Both the position numbers and the translations under genes were made by a program. A stretch of 64,000 bases of DNA from Allobogoriella deserti (GTDB taxonomy: Bacteria; Actinomycetota; Actinomycetes; Actinomycetales; Actinomycetaceae): NCBI RefSeq assembly GCF_042680605.1, contig NZ_JBHUEE010000001.1:62001-126000 (forward strand), read 5' to 3'. The notes under the pieces were generated by a model. That model was not told where the DNA came from, did not search any database, and saw only the letters and a list, made by a program, of their open reading frames with translations. Positions 27,808 to 36,081 of this stretch are shown here, piece after piece. Numbering within the stretch: position 1 is the first letter of the stretch; every line of letters starts with the position of its first letter.

Positions 27808-29487
27808 TCACCTCGATCCGTCGGCCGAGACCAGCGTCTCGGTCAGCCTCCCGGCCGTCATCTCCCAGCGACGGTTCGCCCGGACGCTCTGCAGCATCCG
27901 ACGGTCGTGCGTGACGAGCAGGACCGTGCCGTCGAAGGACTCGACGGCCTGCTCGAGCTGAACGATCGCCGGCAGGTCGAGATGGTTCGTCGGCTCGTCG
28001 AGGACGAGCAGATTGGCCCCGCGGGCTTGGAGCAGGGCCAGTGCCGCGCGGGTGCGCTCGCCGGGGGAGAGGGACGCGGCCGGCCGGAGCGCGTGCTGCC
28101 CACCGAGTCCGAACTTGGCCAGCAGCGTCCGCACCTGCGCCTCCGCCCAGCCCGGGAGGAGACGCCCGAACGTCTCGGCGACCGATTCGTCGCCCGCGAA
28201 TGCCGCACGGGCCTGGTCGATTTCGCCGACCGCCACACCGGACCCGAGTGAGACGCGGCCGTCGTCGGGCGTGAGGCGGCCGAGCAGCAGGGCGAGGAGC
28301 GTGGATTTGCCGGATCCGTTCGCGCCGGTGAGGACCACACGGTCGCCGTAGTCGATCTGTGTGGTGATCGGTCCCAGCCGGAAGGTCCCGCGCCGGACGA
28401 CGGCGGAGTCGGCGGTCGCCACGACCGTCCCGGACCGTGGCGCTCGGGCGATGGACAGACGCAGCTCCCACTCCTTGCGCGGTTCTTCGACCTCCTCGAG
28501 CCGCTCGATCGCCCGCTCGGTCTGGCTGATCTTGCCCGCCTGCTTCTCGCTGCGTGCCACGTTCCGGTGCACGATGTGCTTGTCGCCGTCGGACGCCTTC
28601 CTGCGGGCGTTCCGCACGCCCTTGTCCACCCATTGCCGCTGGGTCTGCATGCGCTCGTGCAGTGCGCCGAGCTTGTCCGCGTAGTCCTCGTACGCTTCCC
28701 GCGCGCGCCGGCGCGCGATCTCCCGCTCGGCGAGATAGGCCTCGTATCCGCCGTCGAAGACGGTGATCTGCTGCTGGGCACGGTCGAGTTCGACCACGCC
28801 CGTGACCGTCCGGGCGAGGAACTCGCGGTCGTGGCTGATCACCATCATCGGCGTACGGGTGCGGTTGTCCTCGACGAACCGTTCGAGCCGCTCCAGGCCG
28901 GCCAGGTCCAGATCGTTGGTGGGCTCGTCCAGGAGCAGCACGTCGTAGCGGGAGAGCAGCAGCGCGGCCAGCCCGGCGCGGGCCGCCTGCCCGCCGGAGA
29001 GCGCCGTGGTCGGTGCGTCGAGGTCGACGGTGAGCCCGAGGTCGGCGAGGACGGCGCCCGCCCGGTCATCGAGGTCGGCGCTCCCGAGGGCCAGCCACCG
29101 CTCCAGGGCGACGGCGTAGCTGTCGGCCGCCGCGGCGTCGTCCGGGTGGTCGGCCATCGTGCCGGCAGCGGCGTCCATGGCCGCCGTGGCCTGGGCGACC
29201 CCGGTACGACGGCGCAGCAGGTCGAGCAGCGTCTCGTGGGGCCGGCGCTCGGGTTCCTGGGCGAGGTAGCCGACGGTGGCCTCGGGTGGGGCGAGCGTGA
29301 CCCGGCCGTCGATCTCGGCCGTGGTGGGCAGGCCGGCGAGAATCGTCAGCAGCGTGGACTTGCCGGCTCCGTTCGCGCCGACCAGGCCCCATACGTCGCC
29401 TGGAGCGACCGTGACCGTCAGCCCGGAGAAGAGCCGGTTCGGCCCGCGAGCCGCGCCGAGGTCAGCAGCATGCAGGGTCGCGGGCAT
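27808..29487 (-). CDS. ABC-F family ATPase (ribosome-associated, possible antibiotic protection)
   Basis: This is a 559-residue soluble protein with two ATPase domains and no membrane segment. The first has Walker A GANGAGKST at 37-45, signature LSGGQAARAGL and Walker B LLLDEPTNDLDL. The second has GANGSGKST, an altered signature LSPGERTRAAL and LVLDEPTNHLDL. A basic linker between them (REIARRRAREAYEDY) is the ribosome-reaching arm. ABC-F proteins act in translation, either as housekeeping factors or by dislodging antibiotics; which applies cannot be decided here. ATG 29487 is the first start fitting the homology. Confidence 0.9.
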   Translation of the reverse strand: MPATLHAADLGAARGPNRLFSGLTVTVAPGDVWGLVGANGAGKSTLLTILAGLPTTAEIDGRVTLAPPEATVGYLAQEPERRPHETLLDLLRRRTGVAQATAAMDAAAGTMADHPDDAAAADSYAVALERWLALGSADLDDRAGAVLADLGLTVDLDAPTTALSGGQAARAGLAALLLSRYDVLLLDEPTNDLDLAGLERLERFVEDNRTRTPMMVISHDREFLARTVTGVVELDRAQQQITVFDGGYEAYLAEREIARRRAREAYEDYADKLGALHERMQTQRQWVDKGVRNARRKASDGDKHIVHRNVARSEKQAGKISQTERAIERLEEVEEPRKEWELRLSIARAPRSGTVVATADSAVVRRGTFRLGPITTQIDYGDRVVLTGANGSGKSTLLALLLGRLTPDDGRVSLGSGVAVGEIDQARAAFAGDESVAETFGRLLPGWAEAQVRTLLAKFGLGGQHALRPAASLSPGERTRAALALLQARGANLLVLDEPTNHLDLPAIVQLEQAVESFDGTVLLVTHDRRMLQSVRANRRWEMTAGRLTETLVSADGSR

Positions 29488-29540
29488 GCCGTGAGAGTAC
29501 GGAGTTTCCCCCGGCGTTCGTCCACCGGATTCCGCGGTCG

Positions 29541-30107
29541 CTATCGGTGCCTTCGTCGATAGACGGTGAGGAGAACCCCGTCTCCAACGACCCGAGAGTC
29601 GGTCAGCTGCCACGCCGTGAGGTCGGACATCTCGCCGAACAGTCGCCGACCGGTGCCGAGAAGGACCGGGAACGTCATGAGCCGGATCTCGTCGACAATG
29701 TCGTGGTCCAACAGGTCGGGGACGAGCGTGAGGCTGCCGGGTACCTGGATCTCGCCGTCGACCCGTTCTCGCAGTTGCGCAGCGCCGGGGATGGCGCCGT
29801 CGGAGAGCACCGTGGTGTTGTGCCACGTCGGCTCGGTGAGCGTTTGCGAGATGACGAACTTGGGCATGGAGTTGTACTTCTCCGCCAGCGGACCATCCAT
29901 ATGCGGCCACGCGCCCGCGAAGGACTCGTACGTGCGTCGACCCAGGAGCAATGCGGCAGCGCCGAGAGCTTCGTCGGTCTTGAACTGCTCACCGTCGTCA
30001 CCACGGTCGAACCGTAAGCTCCAGCTCGGATGCCGGAACGGCTCGCCGCCCGGCGCCTCGGCGACACCGTCCAGGGACACGAACTCGGTCACCACGATTC
30101 TTCCCAC
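29541..30107 (-). CDS. RibD C-terminal/dihydrofolate reductase-like protein
   Basis: This 188-residue reductase-fold protein begins with the typical strand RIVVTEFVSLDGVAEAPGG. It contains LLLGRRTYESFAGAWPHM near 53-70 and ends with a GDGVLLTVYRR strand. Relatives include RibD C-terminal domains and DHFR-like proteins of unclear function. GTG 30107 is well supported by AAGGAG 7-12 nt upstream. The neighbouring AraC gene, on the same strand and separated by about 110 bp, may regulate it. Confidence 0.85.
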   Translation of the reverse strand: MGRIVVTEFVSLDGVAEAPGGEPFRHPSWSLRFDRGDDGEQFKTDEALGAAALLLGRRTYESFAGAWPHMDGPLAEKYNSMPKFVISQTLTEPTWHNTTVLSDGAIPGAAQLRERVDGEIQVPGSLTLVPDLLDHDIVDEIRLMTFPVLLGTGRRLFGEMSDLTAWQLTDSRVVGDGVLLTVYRRRHR

Positions 30108-30219
30108 GTCATTCTCCTTCGCGCGTGTTCGGCCACCACAGGCCGTAAAGACATCGGCACCGTCATGGCGCTTCCGTGGCTGCGGTGGTCGTCGACGGCC
30201 GGTGGGTTCCGGACAGAGA

Positions 30220-30954
30220 TTACGGATGCTCCCAGGCGGCGTTCTTGTACAGCAGCGACAGTGCCTGGCCTGACTGACTCGTGACGCCCGTGCGAAGCTC
30301 ACCTGCTGTCCTCCCGATGAAGCGGCGGAGCGACCTGGCGAGATGTGGCTGGTCGTAATAGCCCAGTCGATGGACGACGTCGAGCGGGCGGGTGCCCTCC
30401 CGGAGGAGGAGCGCGGCTTGCCTGGCGCGTTCGATCCGACGGATCGCGCCTAGTGTGAGCCCGGTACTCGCCACGACACGGCGTTGTACCGTGCGCAGGC
30501 CGTGCCGAGAGGCCTCGCCGGCAATGGCGTCGGCCACCAGTGGGTCCCGAATGAGCAGGCCTCGGCGGACCAGGCGGTCGACAAGGATCTCGGCTGTATC
30601 GAAGTCGGGTAACTCCCACCGGTCACCAGCCAACAGAAACGATGTGGCCGTAACGTGCGGACTGCATGCTTCGGCGTCGACAAGTCGTGTGACGGGTATG
30701 GACGAGATCGCGACGCCGTGGGCGAAGACGATCCCGAAAGACGTCGAGTCCGGTGTCGTGGCTACCGTGCTCGCTGCCGTCTCCGGTCCGCGTGCCACGA
30801 CCTGCAGGCGGCCGCGCTCCCGCGAGACCACGAGTTCCCAACTCGAGGCGGCGACGGACGTCATCAGGGCGACGCCGTCGACGCGACCGCGCCACACCCT
30901 CTCCACGAACGGGGAGTCGGACGGGCGGTGCTCGGCATCGATGATCACCGTCAC
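30220..30954 (-). CDS. AraC-family transcriptional regulator
   Basis: This 244-residue regulator has an N-terminal sensing region of about 140 residues, which resembles DUF6597-type AraC regulators. A C-terminal helix-turn-helix pair follows (LRTVQRRVVASTGLTLGAIRRIERARQAALLL is the first part, then LDVVHRLGYYDQPHLARSLRRFIG). The second helix-turn-helix carries the classic GYYDQPHLxRxxRRF signature. GTG 30954 is used; GTG 30948 is equally possible. It lies upstream of the RibD-like gene on the same strand. The inducer is unknown. Confidence 0.85.
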   Translation of the reverse strand: MTVIIDAEHRPSDSPFVERVWRGRVDGVALMTSVAASSWELVVSRERGRLQVVARGPETAASTVATTPDSTSFGIVFAHGVAISSIPVTRLVDAEACSPHVTATSFLLAGDRWELPDFDTAEILVDRLVRRGLLIRDPLVADAIAGEASRHGLRTVQRRVVASTGLTLGAIRRIERARQAALLLREGTRPLDVVHRLGYYDQPHLARSLRRFIGRTAGELRTGVTSQSGQALSLLYKNAAWEHP

Positions 30955-31059
30955 CGCTCCGTGCCAAGGGTCGGGATCGGCACCGGCGGTCGCTCGTCGC
31001 CGACCTGGTCGGTCGCAGGCATGAGCGTCAGCATAGGCATGCCCGCGACCGACCGGACA

Positions 31060-31824
31060 TCACGCCGGGACGTGACGATCGACGTACACCCGCAGGGCTT
31101 CGCGTACGAACTCGGCCCCGCCCAATCCGCCGTAGTTCGCCGCAAACCGCGGATCGGCGGCGTACATGTCGCCCAACCCGAGGATGTACTCACGTGCCGG
31201 GCTCTCGCCGTTCCTGGGCGTGCTAGGAATGCCGGCCAGCCACTCGACGTGCTGCCGGGCGAGCTCCTGCGCCTCGGTGCCGGCCGGGTCGGCGCCGCGC
31301 CCGGCGGCCAGCGCCCAGGCCTGGTTGAGTTCCTCGGTGCGCCGACGGAACGTCGCGCGCTCGGACTCGCTCATACCGCGCCACCAGCTGTCGCCGGCCT
31401 CGTAAGCGTCCGCGCCCCAGCGCTCGACGACCTCGTCCTTGTACTGCGTGTGGTCGAACCCGTCGAACATCTCGTTCGCCATGAGGGGTTCACCTGCCTC
31501 TCGTTTCTCGATGGTGGTCCGTACCGAGGCGATGCGGCGTTCCACCCGGTCGCGCTCCTGCTCGAGGAGGGCGAGGTGGGTCCGCAATGCCTCAGTGGTC
31601 TCCTGAGTGCCGTCCAGGACCTCGGCGATCGTCGACAGTGCGAGCCCGAGCTCGCGGAGCAGCAGGATCCGCTGCAACCGCACGAGCGCGTCCTCGTCGT
31701 AGTGCCGAAGACCGCCGTGCCCCGTCCGCGATGGGTGCAGGAGGCCGATCCGGTCGTAATGCCGCAAGGTCCGGCTCGTGGTGCCGGTGAGCTTGGTGAT
31801 CTGGTGGATCGACCACTCGCTCAT
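31060..31824 (-). CDS. MerR-family regulator with TipAS antibiotic-recognition domain
   Basis: This 254-residue protein has an N-terminal MerR winged helix (SIHQITKLTGTTSRTLRHYDRIGLL, residues 5-29) and a coiled-coil dimerisation helix near 75-110. A C-terminal TipAS domain follows from about 125 (YKDEVVERWGADAYEAGDSWW). TipA-type proteins bind thiopeptides and other drugs and activate multidrug genes. AAGGAAGG precedes ATG 31824. A dyad at 31897-31911 is the likely binding site. No obvious target gene other than itself is adjacent. Confidence 0.9.
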   Translation of the reverse strand: MSEWSIHQITKLTGTTSRTLRHYDRIGLLHPSRTGHGGLRHYDEDALVRLQRILLLRELGLALSTIAEVLDGTQETTEALRTHLALLEQERDRVERRIASVRTTIEKREAGEPLMANEMFDGFDHTQYKDEVVERWGADAYEAGDSWWRGMSESERATFRRRTEELNQAWALAAGRGADPAGTEAQELARQHVEWLAGIPSTPRNGESPAREYILGLGDMYAADPRFAANYGGLGGAEFVREALRVYVDRHVPA

Positions 31825-31896
31825 GGGTCATCACGTCCTTCCTTGTGCTGCCTGATGGCCGGTGCGTCTCGACCGGATCGGGAACCACCATTCCGG

Positions 31897-31911
31897 TTGA
31901 CGTTACGTCAA
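31897..31911. promoter_or_regulatory. Dyad TTGACGTTACGTCAA, probable MerR operator
   Basis: This 15-bp dyad has 7-bp arms (TTGACGT and ACGTCAA) around one base. It lies 73 bp upstream of the TipA-like start. On the minus strand it includes TTGACG, a good -35 element, as expected for MerR activators that bind between -35 and -10. Confidence 0.6.
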
Positions 31912-31951
31912 GCGCAAGGGCGCTGAAAGAAGCGTCATGTGACTCGCCGCA

Positions 31952-32046
31952 CAGGATTGACGACTGGGCGCAGGATTGACGAGTGGGCCCAGGGTTGACG
32001 AGTGGGCGCAGGAATGACGAGTGGGCGCAGGATTGACGAGTGGGCG
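31952..32046. repeat. Tandem repeat, 5 x 19 bp
   Basis: Five contiguous units match CAGGATTGACGAGTGGGCG with at most one difference each, at 31952, 31971, 31990, 32009 and 32028. There is no spacer between units, so this is not CRISPR. The period is just under two helical turns. The repeats are non-coding and could be protein-binding iterons or simple slippage products. Confidence 0.9.
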
Positions 32047-32060
32047 GGGAGGGGTGGGCC

Positions 32061-32286
32061 GTGTCCACAGGAAGATCGGCCATTCTGTGTGTATGTGCAC
32101 AAGGGTGTGGACATGGCCGGTGGATAACTCTGACCAACGGGTGAACGCGGGCGGACATGGCACCCAACGGTGCAGGTCGTGGACCTACGCTGTGACCCGC
32201 TTCACGGGAGGTGGCCGCACCTCGGTGAGCGGTGGATATCCCCAGCCGGCGCGGGGGAACGGCGCCGATCCGGGCAGTTATCCCCA
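32061..32286. other. Cluster of DnaA-box-like 9-mers
   Basis: Against TTATCCACA: GTGTCCACA at 32061 (7/9), ATGTCCACA on the minus strand at 32106-32114 (7/9), TTATCCACC on the minus strand at 32119-32127 (8/9), ATATCCACC on the minus strand at 32231-32239 (7/9) and TTATCCCCA at 32278-32286 (8/9). Such AT-containing 9-mers should be rare in this genome. No dnaA or dnaN gene is nearby. Confidence 0.35.
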
Positions 32287-32309
32287 GGTTCGTCCGCGCG
32301 CTCGCACCG

Positions 32310-33272
32310 TCACTGGGGTCGTACGGTTCCGGATGCGTGGACGCCGCCTGAGCGCCGGTTCCACACGACGAAGGTGCCGTCCTTCCCGACGGCGTAGGCC
32401 GCCGTCGTCGGCAGCAGCACGGGCTTGCCGAACTCGACCGTCCACACCAGGGGCGCCCGGCGCAGCCGCGCCGGCGCACCGGCCAGGGCGCGCGCCGCAG
32501 TGTCCATCCCGTGGGCGATCGGGCGGCGGAAGCCGAACAGGCGTGCGCCCAGCCGCGAGACGTGGATCGGATTCCTGTCCCCGGAGACGTCCGCGTACCT
32601 GCTCGTCTCCCGTGGGGTCAGCCGCCACAGGGCCGTCGGGGTCGACGGCGGGCGGGCCGGCTCACTCCGTGGTGCCGCCTCCGCGACGGTCAGCCCCCTG
32701 GGTGGGCGTCCCTTGGCCAGGTAGGTCGAGACCCCACGCCAGGCGAGCTCGTCGCCGGCAGAGACCTCCACGACCAGGTCGACCGTGACGCCGCGGTGGT
32801 GCGTCCGCGCTCCGGTGGCCCAGGCCCGCACGGTCAGGACGTCGTCGAGGGTGAGCTGGCGGCGGACCTCCACGCGGTTCGCCACGTGGACCATGCCCAG
32901 CACACCGAGCGGGAAGTCCTCTCGGACCATGATCGCCATCGCCAGCGGGAAGGCCGTGACGTGCACGAACCCGGCGGGCAGGTTGTCCGTCCCGGGCTCA
33001 CCCACCAGATGCTGATACTCCGCGAGTCGCGTCGGATCGGCACGGACGCCGTCGACGCGCAGGACCACCGGTGGCAGGTCACGCGCCGGGATCGTGGCCA
33101 GCACCAGCCGGCCCGTGCGGGCCACCGCCCGGGCGTACAGCGCCGGCAGGGACGGCATCTCGCGCAGGCGTTCCTCCCGGTAGCCGGCCGGCGGGGTGTC
33201 CCGGCCCGGCCCCGTGCTCTGTGGTCCTCCGCCGTCCGGCCCGGTCGGCCCCACCGGGCGCCCCGCGCTCAC
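32310..33272 (-). CDS. MaoC-family (R)-enoyl-CoA hydratase, HtdX-like
   Basis: This 320-residue double-hotdog hydratase adds water to trans-2-enoyl-CoA to give the (R)-3-hydroxy product. The catalytic hydratase-2 motif is in the C-terminal hotdog: YADVSGDRNPIHVSRLGARLFGF, with Asp and His near residues 233-238, followed by RPIAHGMDTAARAL. An N-terminal hotdog precedes it. GTG 33272 overlaps the FabG stop (GTGA). The gene order MaoC-FabG-thiolase equals mycobacterial htdX-fabG4-fadA2. The first 35 residues are Gly/Pro-rich. Confidence 0.9.
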   Translation of the reverse strand: MSAGRPVGPTGPDGGGPQSTGPGRDTPPAGYREERLREMPSLPALYARAVARTGRLVLATIPARDLPPVVLRVDGVRADPTRLAEYQHLVGEPGTDNLPAGFVHVTAFPLAMAIMVREDFPLGVLGMVHVANRVEVRRQLTLDDVLTVRAWATGARTHHRGVTVDLVVEVSAGDELAWRGVSTYLAKGRPPRGLTVAEAAPRSEPARPPSTPTALWRLTPRETSRYADVSGDRNPIHVSRLGARLFGFRRPIAHGMDTAARALAGAPARLRRAPLVWTVEFGKPVLLPTTAAYAVGKDGTFVVWNRRSGGVHASGTVRPQ

Positions 33273-34666
33273 TGGCCCACCACCATCTGCCCGCACACCC
33301 GCAGTGTCTGGCCGTTGATCCCACCGGCCTGCGGTGAGGCGAGAAACGCGATCGCCTCGGCGACGTCCACCGGCAGGCCGCCTTGCTGCAGCGAGCTCGT
33401 CCGGCGGGCGATCTGCCGCGCCACCGCCGGCACGGTCGCCGTCATATCCGTCTCGATGAAGCCCGGGGCGACGGCGTTGGCCGTCCCGCCCGTGCGGCTC
33501 ATCGGGCCGGCGAGGGCCCGGGTCATCCCGATGATGCCGGCCTTCGCCGCCGCATAGTTCGTCTGCCCACGGTTGCCGGCGATTCCCGAGGTGGAGGCGA
33601 GCGAGACGATCCGCGGAGCGACCGCCTGTCCGCCGAGCGTCCCCGGAGCCGCGAACGTCTCGTTCATCCGCAGCGGTGCCGCGATGTTGACGGCAAGCAG
33701 TGCCTCGAACTTCTCCGGCGTCATGTTGGCGAGCAGCTTGTCGCGGAGGATCCCCGCGTTGTGCACCACGAGGTCGAGGTGGCCGAACCGCGAACGGGCC
33801 ACGTCGAGGATCCGGTCGGCGGCGTCGTCGGCGGTGACGTCGAGCTGCAGGGCCGTACCCCCGACCGCGTTCATCACGGCGCTGAGCGCCTCGCCGGCCG
33901 CGGGCACGTCGACCCCGAGAACCTGGGCGCCGTCCCGGGCCAGCACGCGCACGACCTCGGCGCCGATACCGCGCGCCGCCCCCGTCACGACCGCGACGGC
34001 ACCGGTCAGCGGGCGACGCCAGTCGGCCGGTTCGGTGCCGGCGTCGGTGCCCACGGTCAGCAGCTGGCCGTCGACGAACGCGGACCGGGCCGAGAGCAGG
34101 AACCGCAATCCGCCGCGGACCGAGACGGACGAGACCTCGACACCGTCGGCCAGCACCAGGCCGTTGCCGGTGGCTCCTGCTCGTAGCTCCTTGGCCACCG
34201 ACCGGAGAAAGCCGTCCACGCCGTGACGGGCCGCGGCCGGCGCAGGATCGACGTCGTCGCCGGACGGCGCGGCGAGCGCGGGCGGAGCCGTCCGGGAGAG
34301 CGTCACGACCCGGCCGCTCGGCGCGAGCTTGCGCAGTACCGAGCCGAGCGTCAGGGCGGGTTCGGACAGCTGCGCGGGGTGGGTCAAGCCGGTGAGGACC
34401 ACGACGACGGCGCCCCACCGGTCGTGGTCACCGAGCCGGGTGTCGCGGCGCACGTCGAGGTCCCAGCTCAGCAGATCCGCTGCGACGGCGTCCGCCTCGC
34501 CCGTCGAGGCGGAGTCCGAGAGCACCAGGACCGGCCCGGGGGTCAATGGCTGGTCGACGGCGTCGGCGTCGGTGCGGCGCAACGGCGCCGGGCGCGGGAG
34601 GCCCAGCTTCTTGGCCACGGCCGCGGCGGGCCCGGAGTTGACCAGCTCGAGATAGGTGTCACTCAT
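33269..34666 (-). CDS. High-molecular-weight 3-oxoacyl-(ACP/CoA) reductase, FabG4-like
   Basis: This 465-residue protein has two domains. An N-terminal flavodoxin-like non-catalytic domain spans about 1-210, and a C-terminal short-chain reductase runs from about 220 with coenzyme loop TGAARGIG. The Ser-Tyr-Lys triad is in STSGIAGNRGQTNYAAAK, with Y371 and K375. The large form is the FabG4 type of mycobacteria, which prefers NAD(H) and acts on acyl-CoA. It would interconvert (R)-3-hydroxyacyl- and 3-oxoacyl-CoA between the MaoC and thiolase steps. Confidence 0.93.
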   Translation of the reverse strand: MSDTYLELVNSGPAAAVAKKLGLPRPAPLRRTDADAVDQPLTPGPVLVLSDSASTGEADAVAADLLSWDLDVRRDTRLGDHDRWGAVVVVLTGLTHPAQLSEPALTLGSVLRKLAPSGRVVTLSRTAPPALAAPSGDDVDPAPAAARHGVDGFLRSVAKELRAGATGNGLVLADGVEVSSVSVRGGLRFLLSARSAFVDGQLLTVGTDAGTEPADWRRPLTGAVAVVTGAARGIGAEVVRVLARDGAQVLGVDVPAAGEALSAVMNAVGGTALQLDVTADDAADRILDVARSRFGHLDLVVHNAGILRDKLLANMTPEKFEALLAVNIAAPLRMNETFAAPGTLGGQAVAPRIVSLASTSGIAGNRGQTNYAAAKAGIIGMTRALAGPMSRTGGTANAVAPGFIETDMTATVPAVARQIARRTSSLQQGGLPVDVAEAIAFLASPQAGGINGQTLRVCGQMVVGQ

Positions 34667-34675
34667 GCCCGCTCC

Positions 34676-36004
34676 TCAGGCCGCTTCGAGGACCATCGTG
34701 ACGGCCTGACCGCCGGCGGCGCACACCGAGATGAGTCCGCGCGCTTTCCCGGCACGGACCTCGGAGTCGCCGCGTTCGTGCAGCAGCTTCGCCAGCGTCC
34801 CGACGATCCGGCCGCCAGTGGCGGCGAACGGGTGACCGGCGGCCACCGAGGACCCGGTCACGTTGAGACGAGCCTGGTCGATGCCGCCGACCGGCTCGTC
34901 CAGGCCCAACTGCCGCCGGCAGAACTCCTCGTCCTCCAGGGCGGCCAACGTGGTCAGCACCGTCGCAGCGAACGCCTCGTGGATCTCGACCAGGTCGAAG
35001 TCCTGCAGGCGCATGCCGTTGCGGGCGAGCAGGGTCGGGATCGCGTAGGCACCGCCCATGAGCAGCCCGTCGTCGCCGGAGACGAAGTCCGTCGAGGCCA
35101 CTTGGGCATCGACCACGTGAGCCAGCACCGGCAGCCCGCGTTCGCTCGCCCACGCGTCCGAGGCGAGCAGGACGGTCGAGGCACCGTCGGACAGCGGCGT
35201 CGAGTTGCCGGCCGTCATGGTGGCCGGGACCTCGGCGTTGCGGGTGCCGAACACCGGCTTGAGCTTCGCCAGCTTTTCCATCGACGTGTCCGGTCGCAGC
35301 GTCTCGTCCCGTGTCAGCCGGCGGTACGGCGTCATGAGATCGGCGAAGAAGTCGCGCTCGTAGGCGGCCGCCAGATTCTGGTGCGAGGCAAGCGCCAGTT
35401 CGTCCTGCGCCTGCCGAGTGATGCCCCAGCGGGCCGTGGTCAGCGCCTGGTGTTCGCCCATGCTCAGGCCGGTCCGGGGCTCGGCGACATCCGGTGCCAC
35501 CGGGGTCAGGTCGGCGGGGCGGACGCCGGCGAAGGCCCTGACGCGCTGCTGCCACGTCTTGGCGCGCGAGGCACTCAGGAGCGCACGGCGGAGACGGTCG
35601 GAGACCACGATCGGCGCGTCGGAGGTGGAGTCCACGCCCCCGCCGACGCCCACCTGGGCCTGTCCGAGCGCGATCTTGTTGGCCACGCCGATGATCGCCT
35701 CCACACCGGTGCCGCAGGCGCGCTGCACGTCGTAGGCGGGCGTGCGCGGGTCCAGCGAGGAGCCGAGAACGACCTCGCGGACGAGGTTGAAGTCCCGGGA
35801 GTGCTTGAGCACCGCACCGCCGGCCACCTCGTCCAGGCGCTCGCCGGCCAGGCCGAACCGGGCGACCAGGCCTTCCAGGGCGGCAGTGAGCATGTCCTTG
35901 TTGGAGGCGGCGGCGTACGCGCTGCCGGCCTTGGCGAACGGGATGCGGTTCGAGCCCACGATGGCCGCTCGAGCCGGGGGCGGGGTGTCGGGAGTCGTCG
36001 TCAC
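34676..36004 (-). CDS. Acetyl-CoA acyltransferase (thiolase), FadA2/FadI-like
   Basis: This 442-residue thiolase cleaves 3-oxoacyl-CoA with CoA to acetyl-CoA and a shortened acyl-CoA. C97 (QRACGTGVEA) is the nucleophile, C428 (ISVCAAGGQA) is the second catalytic cysteine, and the histidine loop is SSVAAGHPFAATGGRIV. The start is GTG 36004. It lies 9 bp upstream of fabG on the same strand and heads the minus-strand operon, divergent from the tetR gene. Two palindromes lie between them. Confidence 0.94.
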   Translation of the reverse strand: MTTTPDTPPPARAAIVGSNRIPFAKAGSAYAAASNKDMLTAALEGLVARFGLAGERLDEVAGGAVLKHSRDFNLVREVVLGSSLDPRTPAYDVQRACGTGVEAIIGVANKIALGQAQVGVGGGVDSTSDAPIVVSDRLRRALLSASRAKTWQQRVRAFAGVRPADLTPVAPDVAEPRTGLSMGEHQALTTARWGITRQAQDELALASHQNLAAAYERDFFADLMTPYRRLTRDETLRPDTSMEKLAKLKPVFGTRNAEVPATMTAGNSTPLSDGASTVLLASDAWASERGLPVLAHVVDAQVASTDFVSGDDGLLMGGAYAIPTLLARNGMRLQDFDLVEIHEAFAATVLTTLAALEDEEFCRRQLGLDEPVGGIDQARLNVTGSSVAAGHPFAATGGRIVGTLAKLLHERGDSEVRAGKARGLISVCAAGGQAVTMVLEAA

Positions 36005-36034
36005 GTCGTCGTCCTGCGTTTCTCTCGGGGTCGG

Positions 36035-36049
36035 AGGAGCATTGCTCCT
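36035..36049. promoter_or_regulatory. Palindrome AGGAGCATTGCTCCT in the thiolase/tetR divergent region
   Basis: Perfect 7-bp arms flank one central base. It lies 31 bp upstream of the thiolase start and beside the tetR promoter. It may be an operator or part of the thiolase leader. Confidence 0.45.
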
Positions 36050-36061
36050 TGTTACGCACAG

Positions 36062-36080
36062 TACCTGATACTGTCAGTTA
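36062..36080. promoter_or_regulatory. Imperfect palindrome at the tetR promoter, probable TetR operator
   Basis: TACCTGATACTGTCAGTTA is a 19-bp imperfect palindrome with TA-CTGA and TCAG-TA ends. It contains GATACT (36067-36072), a good -10 with a TTGCTC -35 at 36043-36048. The regulator's start codon is 2-5 bp downstream, so binding would block the promoter. Confidence 0.55.
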
Positions 36081-36081
36081 C

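Larger units (their letters stand above)
31825..32309. other. 485-bp non-coding region with repeats
   Basis: No convincing gene lies here. It holds a MerR-type dyad (31897-31911), five 19-bp tandem repeats (31952-32046) and a group of DnaA-box-like 9-mers (32061-32286). It is the upstream region of the TipA-like gene and lies beyond the stop of the MaoC gene. It is visibly more AT-rich than its surroundings. Confidence 0.7.

Noticed and set aside
31952..32046. A possible CRISPR array
   Set aside because: The 19-bp units are directly adjacent without spacers and no cas genes are present.
31825..32309. A chromosomal origin of replication
   Set aside because: The DnaA-box-like 9-mers are imperfect, and dnaA, dnaN and recF are absent from both sides. 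Only a weaker DnaA-related role is kept as a question.
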